Assembly: GCF_029697505.1 (NCBI RefSeq) | Contig: NZ_JARJEF010000011.1 | Coordinates: forward strand, 81,433-145,432 | Source of the DNA: Pseudophaeobacter profundi | GTDB taxonomy: Bacteria; Pseudomonadota; Alphaproteobacteria; Rhodobacterales; Rhodobacteraceae | DNA: 64,000 bases | Direction: 5' to 3' | Shown here: piece after piece, positions 43,636-52,078 of the stretch | Position numbering within the stretch: the first letter of the stretch is position 1 | How the letters are laid out: the number at the start of each line of letters is the position of its first letter | Notes under the pieces: model-generated | Told to the model about the DNA's origin: nothing | Seen by the model: the letters and a program-made list of their open reading frames with translations, nothing else | Database searches by the model: none | Program-made: the position numbers and the translations under genes

Positions 43636-44564
43636 TGAAAATTGCACTTGTAGGCATTGGCAAGATTGCTGTGGATCAGCATGTTCCGGCCATAGCCGCT
43701 GCGCCGGATTGGGATCTTGCCGCCACCGTATCACGCCAGGGCACAGTTGATGGCGTTCCCGCCTTCACCGATCTGGATGCAATGCTGAAGGACTGTCCCG
43801 ACATTCGTGTCGTGTCGCTTTGTCTGCCGCCGGTGCCGCGCTTTGTTGCGGCCCAGGCCGCGATCCGTGCCGGGCGGCATGTCATGCTGGAAAAGCCGCC
43901 AGGCGCAACGCTGTCGGAATGCCACGCGCTGGAATCCCTGGCGCGGGCGCAGCGGGTTTCGCTCTTTGCGACCTGGCATTCGCGTGAAGCAGCAGGCGTG
44001 GCAGGTGCCAAGGCATGGTTGGCCGACAAGACCCTGCGCCGCCTTAGCGTGACCTGGAAAGAAGACGTGCGCCGCTGGCATCCTGGCCAGGACTGGATTT
44101 GGCAACCCGGCGGGCTGGGCGTCTTTGATCCGGGCATCAACGCCCTGTCGATCGTGACAGAGATCCTGCCCGACCCTATCCATGTGACCAGTGCGGTTCT
44201 GAAGGTGCCTGAAAACTGCCAGACTCCGATCGCCGCTTCGGTTGGGTTTTATCATCCGCAAGGGGCCGAGATTACGGCCGAGCTGGATTTCCTGCAGCAA
44301 GGCGAACAGATCTGGACCATCGAGGCAGAGACGGATCAGGGCACACTGGTGCTCTCCGGTGGCGGCGCAAGGCTGACCATCAATGGCAAAGAAACGCTGG
44401 AGGACACCGGCTTTAGCCTGACGGGGGAATATCCCCGGCTCTATGCGCGCATGGCGCAGGTTGTCGGCGATGGCGACATTGATATGGATCTGTCCCCGAT
44501 GCGCCATGTGGCAGATGCCTTTACGCTGGGGCGGCGGGTGTCTGTCGCACCGTTCATCGAGTGA
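43635..44564 (+). CDS. Aldose 1-dehydrogenase, Gfo/Idh/MocA family (L-arabinose / D-galactose)
   Basis: A 309-residue NAD(P)-dependent dehydrogenase, the same length as the Azospirillum L-arabinose 1-dehydrogenase, which also oxidises D-galactose. The Rossmann start is IALVGIGKIAVDQHVPAIAA. The catalytic region shows MLEKPPGAT (Lys, about residue 91) and WIWQPGGLGVFDPGINALSI (Asp/Asn, about 160-175). It oxidises the aldose to the aldonolactone for the lactonase encoded downstream. Its ATG overlaps the dehydratase stop. The frame upstream of this ATG is the shadow of the dehydratase. Confidence 0.9.
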   Translation: MKIALVGIGKIAVDQHVPAIAAAPDWDLAATVSRQGTVDGVPAFTDLDAMLKDCPDIRVVSLCLPPVPRFVAAQAAIRAGRHVMLEKPPGATLSECHALESLARAQRVSLFATWHSREAAGVAGAKAWLADKTLRRLSVTWKEDVRRWHPGQDWIWQPGGLGVFDPGINALSIVTEILPDPIHVTSAVLKVPENCQTPIAASVGFYHPQGAEITAELDFLQQGEQIWTIEAETDQGTLVLSGGGARLTINGKETLEDTGFSLTGEYPRLYARMAQVVGDGDIDMDLSPMRHVADAFTLGRRVSVAPFIE

Positions 44565-44571
44565 GCACAGC

Positions 44572-45582
44572 ATGCGGCATGCATCCGTTGAAACCTTTGG
44601 CACGACGCCCGGCGGCGATCCCGTTCATCTTCTGCGTTTGGAAAACGGCGGCAGCCGTGCCGCAGTGATGAGCTGGGGCGCAAGCCTGCAGGATTACCGC
44701 GTGCAGGGCTGGGGGGCTCCGGTCATTCTTGGCAGTCCGGATTTTTCCGCCTATCTGGGGCCTTTGCTGCATTGCGGGGCCATTGCAGGCCGTGTTGCCA
44801 ACCGGATCGCCAAGGGGCGCGCAATGCTGCAGGGCCGCGTGGTTGCACTGGATCGCAACGAAAACGGCAAGACCTGTCTGCATGGCGGTGCCCGTGGCAC
44901 CAGTCTGCGCAATTGGACCATTGCCGAACATGACAGCGCGCAGGTGGTGCTGAAGGTCACGCTGCCTGATGGCGAAGGTGGCTTTCCCGGCAGGCTCGAC
45001 ATTACCGCGCGCTATGCGCTGGAAGAGGACGGCGCATTGCGCCTGACGCTCAGCGCCCGAACCGATGCACCGACATTTTGCAATCTGGCCCATCACGCCT
45101 ATTGGAGCTTTGCCCCCGAGGATGGCCTGCAACACCATGACCTGACCCTGCCCGCCGATAGCTACCTGCCGGTTGATGCGGATCTGATCCCGCTTGGACC
45201 GCCCGCGTCGCTGGACGGGACGCGGTTTGATTTCCGCAAGCCACGGGCGGTCAAACGCGCGGGTGATGCGCTGCTGGATCACAACTTTTGCTTTGCCGAA
45301 CCGACACAGGCGTTGCGCCCTCTGTGCTGTCTTGACTATGGCCCCATGCGGCTTGAGGTCGAGGCGGATAGCCCTGGCTTGCAGATTTATGAGGGCGCGC
45401 ATCTTGATACGGGGCTGGCGGCCACGCTCACTGGTATGCCCTATGGCGCCAATGCCGGCTTAGCGATCGAACCGCAGGCCTGGCCCGACGCGCCCAATCA
45501 TCCCGAATACCCGGATATCCGGCTGAACCCGGATGAGACCTATCGCCAGGTCTCGCGGTTTCATCCGCATGTCCGCGACTGA
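44572..45582 (+). CDS. galM: Aldose 1-epimerase (mutarotase)
   Basis: A 336-residue galactose mutarotase-like enzyme. The active-site residues are visible: Asn/Arg in GRVANRIAKG, His in CLHGGARG and in LAHHAYWSF, and the catalytic Glu in LAIEPQAWPDAPNHPEYPDI. It interconverts alpha and beta anomers, supplying the form used by the aldose dehydrogenase. ATG 44572 lies 7 bases after the dehydrogenase stop. Its place between dehydrogenase and dehydratase genes shows it serves this pathway. Confidence 0.93.
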   Translation: MRHASVETFGTTPGGDPVHLLRLENGGSRAAVMSWGASLQDYRVQGWGAPVILGSPDFSAYLGPLLHCGAIAGRVANRIAKGRAMLQGRVVALDRNENGKTCLHGGARGTSLRNWTIAEHDSAQVVLKVTLPDGEGGFPGRLDITARYALEEDGALRLTLSARTDAPTFCNLAHHAYWSFAPEDGLQHHDLTLPADSYLPVDADLIPLGPPASLDGTRFDFRKPRAVKRAGDALLDHNFCFAEPTQALRPLCCLDYGPMRLEVEADSPGLQIYEGAHLDTGLAATLTGMPYGANAGLAIEPQAWPDAPNHPEYPDIRLNPDETYRQVSRFHPHVRD

Positions 45583-45599
45583 CATCCAAGGAGACAGAT

Positions 45600-46517
45600 A
45601 TGAAGAAAACACTGACTGGCATTCTGCCCGTTGCCCCAACTCCCTTTCATGCCGATGGCCGTATCGACGAAGACGGGATGCGTCGTGTTCTTGACTGCAT
45701 GATCGATCAGGGGGTCGATGCGATCTGCATCCTGGCCAATTATTCCGAACAGTTCCTGTTGTCGGATGAAGAACGCGCCACCCTGACCAGGCTGAGCCTT
45801 GAACATGTGGCAGGCCGGGTGCCGGTAATCGTGACGATCAGCCATTTTTTCACCGGTATCGCGGTGGCGCGCGCGCGCGAAGCGCAGGAGATGGGCGCGG
45901 CGATGGTGATGATGATGCCCCCCTATCACGGGGTCGGGCTGGTCCCCGGGGAGACAGGGATCCATGAACATTTTCAGGCCGTTTCGGATGCGATCAACAT
46001 CCCGATCATGGTGCAGGACGCGCCGCTGTCTGGTGTGTCGCTGCCAGTGCCGTCGCTGGTCAAAATGGCGCGCGAGATCGAAAATGTCAGCTATTTCAAG
46101 ATCGAAACGCCTTTTGCTGCCGATAAACTTGCGGCGCTGATCGAGGCTGGCGGCGATGATATCGTCGGCCCGTTTGACGGTGAAGAAGCGGTAACACTGC
46201 TGGCCGATCTTGATGCGGGGGCAACCGGAACCATGACCTCGGCACTGCAGCCAGAACTGATCCGGCCAATCGTCATGCGCTATCTTGATGGCGATCACGA
46301 CGGGGCGCTGGCGCAGTGGAAACTGTGCCTGCCGCTGATCAACCATGAAAACCGCCAATGCGGTCTGCGCGCGGCGAAGACCGTGATGATGGCTGGCGGC
46401 GTGATCGGATCCGACCATGTCCGCCATCCACTGAAGCCGATGAGCGAAAGAACAAAAACCAGACTCTTGCAACTTGCTGGTGAGCTTGATCTGATCTCGC
46501 TTCGCTGGGGCAAATAA
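45600..46517 (+). CDS. Dihydrodipicolinate synthase family: L-2-keto-3-deoxyarabonate dehydratase type
   Basis: A 305-residue Schiff-base TIM-barrel enzyme of the DapA/NAL superfamily. The Lys is in VSYFKIETPFAADK (about residue 167) and the N-terminal LPVAPTPFHADGRIDEDGM is typical. The context (arabonate dehydratase and 2-oxoglutarate-semialdehyde dehydrogenase) points to L-2-keto-3-deoxyarabonate dehydratase, which gives 2-oxoglutarate semialdehyde. An aldolase activity cannot be excluded from sequence alone. A GGAGA ribosome-binding site lies before the ATG, and it starts 17 bases after galM. Confidence 0.88.
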   Translation: MKKTLTGILPVAPTPFHADGRIDEDGMRRVLDCMIDQGVDAICILANYSEQFLLSDEERATLTRLSLEHVAGRVPVIVTISHFFTGIAVARAREAQEMGAAMVMMMPPYHGVGLVPGETGIHEHFQAVSDAINIPIMVQDAPLSGVSLPVPSLVKMAREIENVSYFKIETPFAADKLAALIEAGGDDIVGPFDGEEAVTLLADLDAGATGTMTSALQPELIRPIVMRYLDGDHDGALAQWKLCLPLINHENRQCGLRAAKTVMMAGGVIGSDHVRHPLKPMSERTKTRLLQLAGELDLISLRWGK

Positions 46518-46530
46518 GGAAACCAGGAAC

Positions 46531-48045
46531 ATGACATTTCAAGCACATGGAAAACATCTGATCGCAGGCGATTGGGTGGCAAGTGCCACGACATTCACTT
46601 CCGATCCCGCAGATGGTCCGGCCCGAAACTTCAGCCTCGGCACACCCGAGGATGTCGACCGCGCCTGCAATGCCGCGGAAGAAGCCTTCTGGTCCTACGG
46701 GTATTCCACCCGCGCTGAGCGGGCCGCCTTGCTGAACGCGATTGCCGACGAGATCGAGGCACGCGGCGATGCCATCACCGAAATCGGCATACAGGAAACC
46801 GGCCTGCCAGAGGCCCGCTTGCAGGGCGAACGTGGCCGAACCACCGGCCAGTTGCGCCTGTTTGCGGCGCATATTCTCAAGGGGGATTATCTGGATCGTC
46901 GCCATGACACCGCGCAGCCGGATCGTGCGCCGCTGCCGCGGCCTGATCTCAAACTGGTGCAGCGGCCCATTGGCCCGGTGGCTGTCTTTGGCGCCTCCAA
47001 CTTCCCGCTGGCCTTTTCCACTGCAGGCGGTGACACCGCTGCCGCGCTTGCAGCCGGCTGCCCTGTTGTTGTCAAAGGCCATCCGGCCCACCCCGGCACC
47101 GGCGAAATCATCGCCGAGGCAATTCATGCCGCTATCGCCAGTTGTGGTGTGGCGCCGGGGGTCTTTTCGCTGATCCAAAGCAATACGCGCGATGTCGGAG
47201 AGGCCCTGGTACAGCACCCGCTGATCAATGCGGTGGGCTTTACCGGTTCGCTCGGCGGTGGGCGCGCGCTGTTTGATCTTTGTGCCGCGCGGCCTGTTCC
47301 AATCCCTTTCTTTGGGGAGTTGGGCAGCGTCAATCCGATGTTCCTGTTGCCGGTCGCACTGCAGGCCCGTGGCGGCGATATCGCCGCTGGCTGGGCCGGC
47401 TCGCTGACCATGGGTGCCGGGCAGTTCTGCACCAATCCGGGCATTGCCATTGTCATCGACGGCGCGGATGCAGATGCCTTTACCACGGCGGCGATCAAGG
47501 CGCTGGAGCCGGTCGGCGCGCAAACGATGCTTACCGATGGGATTGCCAGTGCCTACCGCGCCGGGCGCGATCGTCTGGCCGCCAGTGCAGGGGTGCAGGA
47601 ACTGCTGACTTCCACCTGCGATCAGCGCAATGCGACGCCCTATCTGTTCGCCACAACCGGCGCAGAATGGCTTGCCAATCACGCGCTGGGGGAAGAGGTC
47701 TTTGGCCCGCTCGGCCTGATTGTCCGGGTCGCGGATGAGGCCGAAATGCTGAAGGTGGCGCAGTCCCTGGAAGGCCAGCTGACCTGCACGCTGCACATGG
47801 ACAGCGGCGACACCGGCCTTGGGCAAAAGCTGATGCCCGTGCTGGAGCGCAAGGCTGGCCGTGTCATGGCCAACGGTTTTCCAACCGGCGTCGAGGTCTG
47901 CGAGGCGATGGTCCATGGTGGGCCATACCCTGCCTCGACCAATTTTGGCGCAACCTCGGTGGGCACCTTTGCGATCCGTCGCTTCCTGCGGCCTGTCTGC
48001 TATCAGAATGTCCCCCATACGCTGCTGCCAAGCGATCTGGACTGA
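46531..48045 (+). CDS. 2-oxoglutarate semialdehyde dehydrogenase (NADP+), aldehyde dehydrogenase family
   Basis: A 504-residue aldehyde dehydrogenase of the alpha-ketoglutaric-semialdehyde type. The cofactor site has RPIGPVAVFGASNFPLAFSTAG and VVKGHPAHPGTGE, the catalytic Glu is in PFFGELGSVNPMF and the Cys in GAGQFCTNPG. The VKGHPAHPGT and FCTNPG variants are those of KGSADH enzymes. It completes L-arabinose oxidation to 2-oxoglutarate, which enters the TCA cycle. It begins 13 bases after the DapA-family gene, in the same transcript. Confidence 0.92.
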   Translation: MTFQAHGKHLIAGDWVASATTFTSDPADGPARNFSLGTPEDVDRACNAAEEAFWSYGYSTRAERAALLNAIADEIEARGDAITEIGIQETGLPEARLQGERGRTTGQLRLFAAHILKGDYLDRRHDTAQPDRAPLPRPDLKLVQRPIGPVAVFGASNFPLAFSTAGGDTAAALAAGCPVVVKGHPAHPGTGEIIAEAIHAAIASCGVAPGVFSLIQSNTRDVGEALVQHPLINAVGFTGSLGGGRALFDLCAARPVPIPFFGELGSVNPMFLLPVALQARGGDIAAGWAGSLTMGAGQFCTNPGIAIVIDGADADAFTTAAIKALEPVGAQTMLTDGIASAYRAGRDRLAASAGVQELLTSTCDQRNATPYLFATTGAEWLANHALGEEVFGPLGLIVRVADEAEMLKVAQSLEGQLTCTLHMDSGDTGLGQKLMPVLERKAGRVMANGFPTGVEVCEAMVHGGPYPASTNFGATSVGTFAIRRFLRPVCYQNVPHTLLPSDLD

Positions 48046-48048
48046 CAT

Positions 48049-48951
48049 ATGGCTAAAGCACACTGGATCGCCGCCGACTGGGGCACCTCACGCCTGCGCC
48101 TTTGGGCGCTGGATGGCTTGGATCAGGTTGTCGGCGATGCGGCGTCCGACAGGGGCATGGGGCGTTTGCAGCCAGATGCCTTTGAGGGCGCGCTGCTGGA
48201 ACTGGCCGCGCCGTTCCTGGCCGAGGAAGGCCGCACCAAGGTGTTGATCTGCGGGATGGCCGGGGCGCGGCAGGGCTGGATCGAAGCGCCCTATGCCGCC
48301 GTGCCCTGCCTGCCGGCAAAGGGGCACACCGTCCGGGCTCCAACGAGGGATCCGCGCCTTGAAGTGCATATTCTGCCCGGGCTTTGCCAGATGGACCCGC
48401 CCGATGTCATGCGCGGCGAAGAGACCCAGATCGCCGGTATTCTGGCAGGGGATCCCGGTTTTGACGGCACGCTTTGCCTGCCCGGAACCCATTCCAAATG
48501 GGTGCGCGTTGCGGGTGGAGCGGTGCAGTCCTTCAACACGGCCATGACGGGAGAGCTGTTTGATCTGCTGTGCAACCAGTCAATCCTGCGGCATTCTCTT
48601 GACGCTGGCTGGGATGACGCGGTTTTTGCTGCGGCAATTACCACCTCTGCGGCGCAGCCCGCGCAGGTCTTTTCACAGCTGTTTGGGCTGCGGGCCGGGT
48701 CGCTTGTCGGCGGGGCGGCGCAAGATGCACCGCAGGCCCATCTGTCGGGCCTGCTGATCGGGGCCGAACTGGCGGCAATGCGCAACTACTGGCAGGGCAG
48801 GGCGGTGTCCGTGATTGGTGCCGATAACCTGGCCCGCTGCTATCATCGCGCACTTGCGCAGCTTGGCGGCGAGGTCACCACACTGCATGGGGTCGATCTG
48901 GCCCTGGAGGGGCTGAAAGCAGCCTATCGTCAACAAGAGGACAGCCCATGA
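48049..48951 (+). CDS. dgoK: 2-dehydro-3-deoxygalactonokinase
   Basis: A 300-residue kinase that phosphorylates 2-keto-3-deoxygalactonate in the De Ley-Doudoroff galactose pathway. Family features: [17 protein letters not shown] at the N terminus (phosphate loop), [52 protein letters not shown] and [14 protein letters not shown]. It starts 3 bases after the dehydrogenase stop and overlaps dgoA by 4 bases. Its presence shows that the island handles a six-carbon substrate as well as arabinose. Confidence 0.95.
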   Translation: MAKAHWIAADWGTSRLRLWALDGLDQVVGDAASDRGMGRLQPDAFEGALLELAAPFLAEEGRTKVLICGMAGARQGWIEAPYAAVPCLPAKGHTVRAPTRDPRLEVHILPGLCQMDPPDVMRGEETQIAGILAGDPGFDGTLCLPGTHSKWVRVAGGAVQSFNTAMTGELFDLLCNQSILRHSLDAGWDDAVFAAAITTSAAQPAQVFSQLFGLRAGSLVGGAAQDAPQAHLSGLLIGAELAAMRNYWQGRAVSVIGADNLARCYHRALAQLGGEVTTLHGVDLALEGLKAAYRQQEDSP

Positions 48952-49556
48952 CACAGCGTAACCTTGTCGCCATCCTGCGCGGCGTGACGCCTGCCGAAGT
49001 GACAGAGATCGCCGAGCGGCTTATCGAGGCCGGTATCCTGCAGATCGAGGTGCCGCTGAACTCACCGGACCCGCTGGAGTCTATCGCCCTGCTTGCACGG
49101 GCCTTTGGCGATACGGCGCTGATCGGCGCGGGCACGGTGCTAACCCCGCAGGATGTCGCGCGGGTGCAGGCGGCTGGCGGGCGGCTGATTGTGTCGCCCG
49201 ACACCAACCCAGAGGTAATCCGGGCCAGCAAGGCGGCGGGTCTTGTGTCCTATCCCGGTGCCATGACCCCGACCGAGTGTTTTGCCGCGCTGCGGGCCGG
49301 GGCGGATGGGCTGAAGCTCTTTCCCGGTGCCCTGATCGGCCCGGCTGGGCTCAAGGCGGTGCGGGCGGTGCTGCCGCCGCAAACAACTGTATTGGCTGTT
49401 GGCGGCGCAGATCCTGACAGCTTTGCACAGTGGCGCGCGGCGGGGGCAGACGGGTTTGGCCTTGGTGCCGCGCTTTACCGTCCCGGCGACAGCGCGCAAG
49501 ACGTGGCTATAAGGGCGCAAGAGGTGGTCGGCACCTATGACGAGGTGTTTGCATGA
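48948..49556 (+). CDS. dgoA: 2-dehydro-3-deoxy-6-phosphogalactonate aldolase
   Basis: A 202-residue class I aldolase cleaving KDPGal to pyruvate and glyceraldehyde 3-phosphate. Visible features are [13 protein letters not shown] (Arg for pyruvate), [12 protein letters not shown] (Glu), [37 protein letters not shown] and the Schiff-base Lys in ADGLKLFPG. It overlaps dgoK at its start and the lactonase gene at its end (ATGA each), giving tight translational coupling. Confidence 0.95.
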   Translation: MTQRNLVAILRGVTPAEVTEIAERLIEAGILQIEVPLNSPDPLESIALLARAFGDTALIGAGTVLTPQDVARVQAAGGRLIVSPDTNPEVIRASKAAGLVSYPGAMTPTECFAALRAGADGLKLFPGALIGPAGLKAVRAVLPPQTTVLAVGGADPDSFAQWRAAGADGFGLGAALYRPGDSAQDVAIRAQEVVGTYDEVFA

Positions 49557-50404
49557 CCAAGGCAGAGATTTTTGATAGCCGCGCCTGCGCACTGGGTGAG
49601 GGGCCGCTTTGGCACCCTGAACGGCAGCAATTGTTCTGGTTCGATATTCTGGGCAAGCGGCTGTTGTCGCAGCTGGATGGCGCAGCGCTGGACTGGCAGT
49701 TTGACGAACATGTCTCGGCGGCGGGCTGGATTGATCGCGATAGGTTGATAATCGCCTCTGAAACCGGGCTTTTCACCTTTGATATCGCCAGCGGCAGCCG
49801 CAGCTTGCTGCACCCGCTGGAAGCCGAAAACCCGGTCACCCGGTCAAATGACGGGCGGGCCGACCCCTTGGGCGGCTTTTGGATTGGCACGATGGGCAAA
49901 CAGGCCGAGCCGGAGGCCGGGGCGATTTATCGGCTCTACCAAGGGGAGCTTCGCAAACTGTTCGACGCGATCACGATCCCGAATGCGATCTGTTTTACCC
50001 CGGATGGCACCACCGCCTATTTCTGCGACACCCCCCGGGCAAAGATCATGCGCCAGCCGCTTGATCAGGCGGGCTGGCCAGTTGGTGACGCAACCGTCTT
50101 TGTCGACCTCGGCCCCGAGGCGCTGTTCCCTGACGGGGCGGTATGTGACGCCGAAGGCGCGCTTTGGAATGCGCAGTGGGGGGCTGGGCGCGTGGCGCGG
50201 TATTTGCCCGATGGCCAACTTGATCACGTGGTTCATGTTGGCGGCAAGCACAGCTCTTGTCCGGCCTTTGGCGGTGCCGATTTTTCGCAGCTTTTTGTGA
50301 CCACAGCGCGGCAGGGTCTACACGAGGCGGGACCGGGTGAGGGCTGCCTTTATCGCGCGGACACCAGCTACACGGGCTGCCCGGAAAACCGCGTCATTCT
50401 GTGA
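49553..50404 (+). CDS. SMP-30/gluconolactonase family sugar lactonase
   Basis: A 283-residue six-bladed beta-propeller lactonase. Metal ligands match the family: Glu in [19 protein letters not shown] (about residue 15), Asn in [20 protein letters not shown] (about 101), and Asp in [20 protein letters not shown]. It would open the L-arabino- or D-galactonolactone made by the aldose dehydrogenase, giving the acid for the IlvD-type dehydratase. It is the last gene of the long plus-strand operon that starts at chvE. Confidence 0.93.
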   Translation: MTKAEIFDSRACALGEGPLWHPERQQLFWFDILGKRLLSQLDGAALDWQFDEHVSAAGWIDRDRLIIASETGLFTFDIASGSRSLLHPLEAENPVTRSNDGRADPLGGFWIGTMGKQAEPEAGAIYRLYQGELRKLFDAITIPNAICFTPDGTTAYFCDTPRAKIMRQPLDQAGWPVGDATVFVDLGPEALFPDGAVCDAEGALWNAQWGAGRVARYLPDGQLDHVVHVGGKHSSCPAFGGADFSQLFVTTARQGLHEAGPGEGCLYRADTSYTGCPENRVIL

Positions 50405-50419
50405 AACAACAGTGGCAAT

Positions 50420-50438
50420 AGCCGCCCCGCGGGGGGCT
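50420..50438. terminator. Hairpin between the convergent lactonase and membrane-protein genes
   Basis: AGCCGCCCC pairs with GGGGGGCT (one mismatch, 3-base loop) in the 38-base gap between the two stop codons. It is likely a shared terminator or an RNA-stabilising hairpin. Confidence 0.45.
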
Positions 50439-50442
50439 GCGT

Positions 50443-51009
50443 CTACTTCATGACGGCGTCCATGCCGATGGCAGAGATGGTCCGGTAATAGATAAAGAGC
50501 ACCAGCAAAAAGAAGGCGAACAATACCAGTTCATGCTTGAAATGGTGGGAATGAAAGAAGGCGCGATCTCGGTGGCGAATGACATCCATCAGCTCATCCC
50601 CGAAGCGGATCGACAGAAATGTGCCTAACCCGGACAGTATGATTATACCCCAATATGGGAATGGGTTCGTAAGTATGGTGTACAAGAGTTCGGTGAGGAC
50701 GGTCGTTTTATAGTAGCCAGGACCATAGAACATCAGTGCTGCATTCAGGCCAAACGCCACAAGCCAGACGGCGATTTCCGAGACGACCATGCGAATGCCG
50801 AACAGCAATCGAAGGGGAAAATCCAGCAGGAACCCGGCATCGGCCACTGGCGTACACAGGACAAAGAAACTCCAAGTGATCAGTGCTGCTGCGCCGCCGG
50901 TTGCGATATCGTATTCGTAGCTGAGATAGCCAAAATACCCGACGAGAAGGCAGCAGAGGAGAAGGAACTTGATGAAAATCTGTCTGCTCGGTTTTGCTGT
51001 CATGTCCAT
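50443..51009 (-). CDS. Hypothetical multi-pass membrane protein
   Basis: A protein of about 188 residues with four clear hydrophobic segments: about 10-30 (FIKFLLLCCLLVGYFGYL), 38-60, 75-100 and 120-140, plus a C-terminal one (ELVLFAFFLLVLFIYY). A charged loop contains DELMDVIRHRDRAFFHSHHFKHE, with five His residues that could bind metal. I do not recognise the family. ATG 51009 or 51003 is likely; the longer frame is Pro/Gly/Arg-rich and non-coding in look. It is inserted opposite to the sugar operons on both sides. Confidence 0.75.
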   Translation of the reverse strand: MDMTAKPSRQIFIKFLLLCCLLVGYFGYLSYEYDIATGGAAALITWSFFVLCTPVADAGFLLDFPLRLLFGIRMVVSEIAVWLVAFGLNAALMFYGPGYYKTTVLTELLYTILTNPFPYWGIIILSGLGTFLSIRFGDELMDVIRHRDRAFFHSHHFKHELVLFAFFLLVLFIYYRTISAIGMDAVMK

Positions 51010-51264
51010 GCCTATTTGCACCCCTCTTGGCAGCAGTAGTGAAAATCCCTCGGGTGATCCAGAAAGGATTGCGTAAAGGGGCAAGGCCGTAGGCCGTTGC
51101 GGACTTTGGCGTGGTGTCAGGCATTGGATCGGATCCACCGGGAGGCACCCGGCTGGACCCCCTGTGCCCCCTGCACCAGTTCTTTGTCGGGGGGGCATCT
51201 TGTTCTCCGGCGGCTGTTACTTTGGTTGCTTGGCTGAACAGGGGCAAACATATCTCTTGCCGGG

Positions 51265-51292
51265 TTGCGTCAACCTGTAATATAGGTATACA
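51265..51292 (+). promoter_or_regulatory. Promoter of the GntR-kdgK-eda operon
   Basis: TTGCGT (51265-51270) and TATACA (51287-51292) are separated by 16 bases, a good sigma-70-like promoter 52 bases ahead of the GTG start at 51344. Confidence 0.55.
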
Positions 51293-51294
51293 GG
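51274..51294. promoter_or_regulatory. Probable GntR operator overlapping the promoter
   Basis: CCTGTA (51274-51279) and TACAGG (51289-51294) form an inverted repeat around AATATAGGTA-type AT-rich bases. It covers the spacer and the -10 element, which suggests autorepression by the regulator encoded next to it. Confidence 0.6.
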
Positions 51295-51343
51295 ATTGCA
51301 AGGCACAGCCCCCTGCTCTGCCTCCCACGCGTAAGGGATTGCC

Positions 51344-52078
51344 GTGAGTGATGACTTTGACAACCTGGATCGGCGCCCGCTTTATTCCCGCGTGGCCGAC
51401 AGCATCCTGTCCATGATTGCCGAGGCTAGGCTTCGCCCAGGCGATAGGCTGCCCTCTGAGGCAGAGCTGGGCGCGCGCGCCGGGGTCAGCCGGGTGGTGA
51501 TCCGTGGGGCCCTGGCCCATCTGGCGGGGGCCGGGCACATCAAGATTTCCAATGGGCGCAGGGCGCAGGTCAATGCCATCAACCCAGATATTCTGGCCGG
51601 TACCTTCAGTCATGGGCTCGCCACCGCGCAGTTTTCAGTCAGCAAGGTGTTGGAACTGCGCCAAGGCATTGAAACCGCTACCGCCGCGCTGGCTGCGACC
51701 AACCGTACCGCCGCCCAGGCCGAGACTCTTGCTGCGCTTTGCGCCCAGATGGAACAGGCGGTGCGCGATCCCGAAGCCTTTGCCGATCTGGACTATCTGT
51801 TTCACCTGACCATTGCCGAGGCCACGGATAACCCGCTTTATGTCTATATCGTCACGCCGCTGCGCCGGATCATAAAAGAGTCTATCACCGCAGGGCGGCG
51901 CGCCCAGCCGTCGCCCGAGGCGCAAAACCGTATCCTTGAGGATCACCGCCGTATCCAAGAGGCCATTGCCAAGGGCGATGCCGCCGCCGCCAGCGATGCG
52001 ATGCGCCGCCACTTTGCAGCCGCCAACCAAGCACTGCACCCAGAGGATGCCAACAGCTTTACAGGACCGTCCACATGA
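51344..52078 (+). CDS. FadR-subfamily GntR transcriptional regulator
   Basis: A 244-residue GntR-type regulator with a GTG start (AAGGG 6-8 bases upstream). The winged HTH (about 10-75) reads LYSRVADSILSMIAEARLRPGDRLPSEAELGARAGVSRVVIR in family form. The FCD-type effector domain (about 95-225) shows Asp and His metal positions in DLDYLFHLTIAEATDN and EDHRRIQEAI. It overlaps kdgK by 4 bases. It probably represses its own operon, and perhaps the sugar-acid genes, until a 2-keto-3-deoxy acid or aldonate is present. Confidence 0.93.
   Translation: MSDDFDNLDRRPLYSRVADSILSMIAEARLRPGDRLPSEAELGARAGVSRVVIRGALAHLAGAGHIKISNGRRAQVNAINPDILAGTFSHGLATAQFSVSKVLELRQGIETATAALAATNRTAAQAETLAALCAQMEQAVRDPEAFADLDYLFHLTIAEATDNPLYVYIVTPLRRIIKESITAGRRAQPSPEAQNRILEDHRRIQEAIAKGDAAAASDAMRRHFAAANQALHPEDANSFTGPST

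Larger units (their letters stand above)
51010..51343. other. Intergenic control region of the GntR-kdgK-eda operon
   Basis: A 334-base divergent gap between the membrane-protein start and the GntR-type gene. The right end holds a clear promoter (51265-51292) and an overlapping palindrome (51274-51294). The left 200 bases contain GC-rich short repeats (GGATCGGATCC near 51127 and runs of C and G) but no recognisable gene. Confidence 0.5.
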
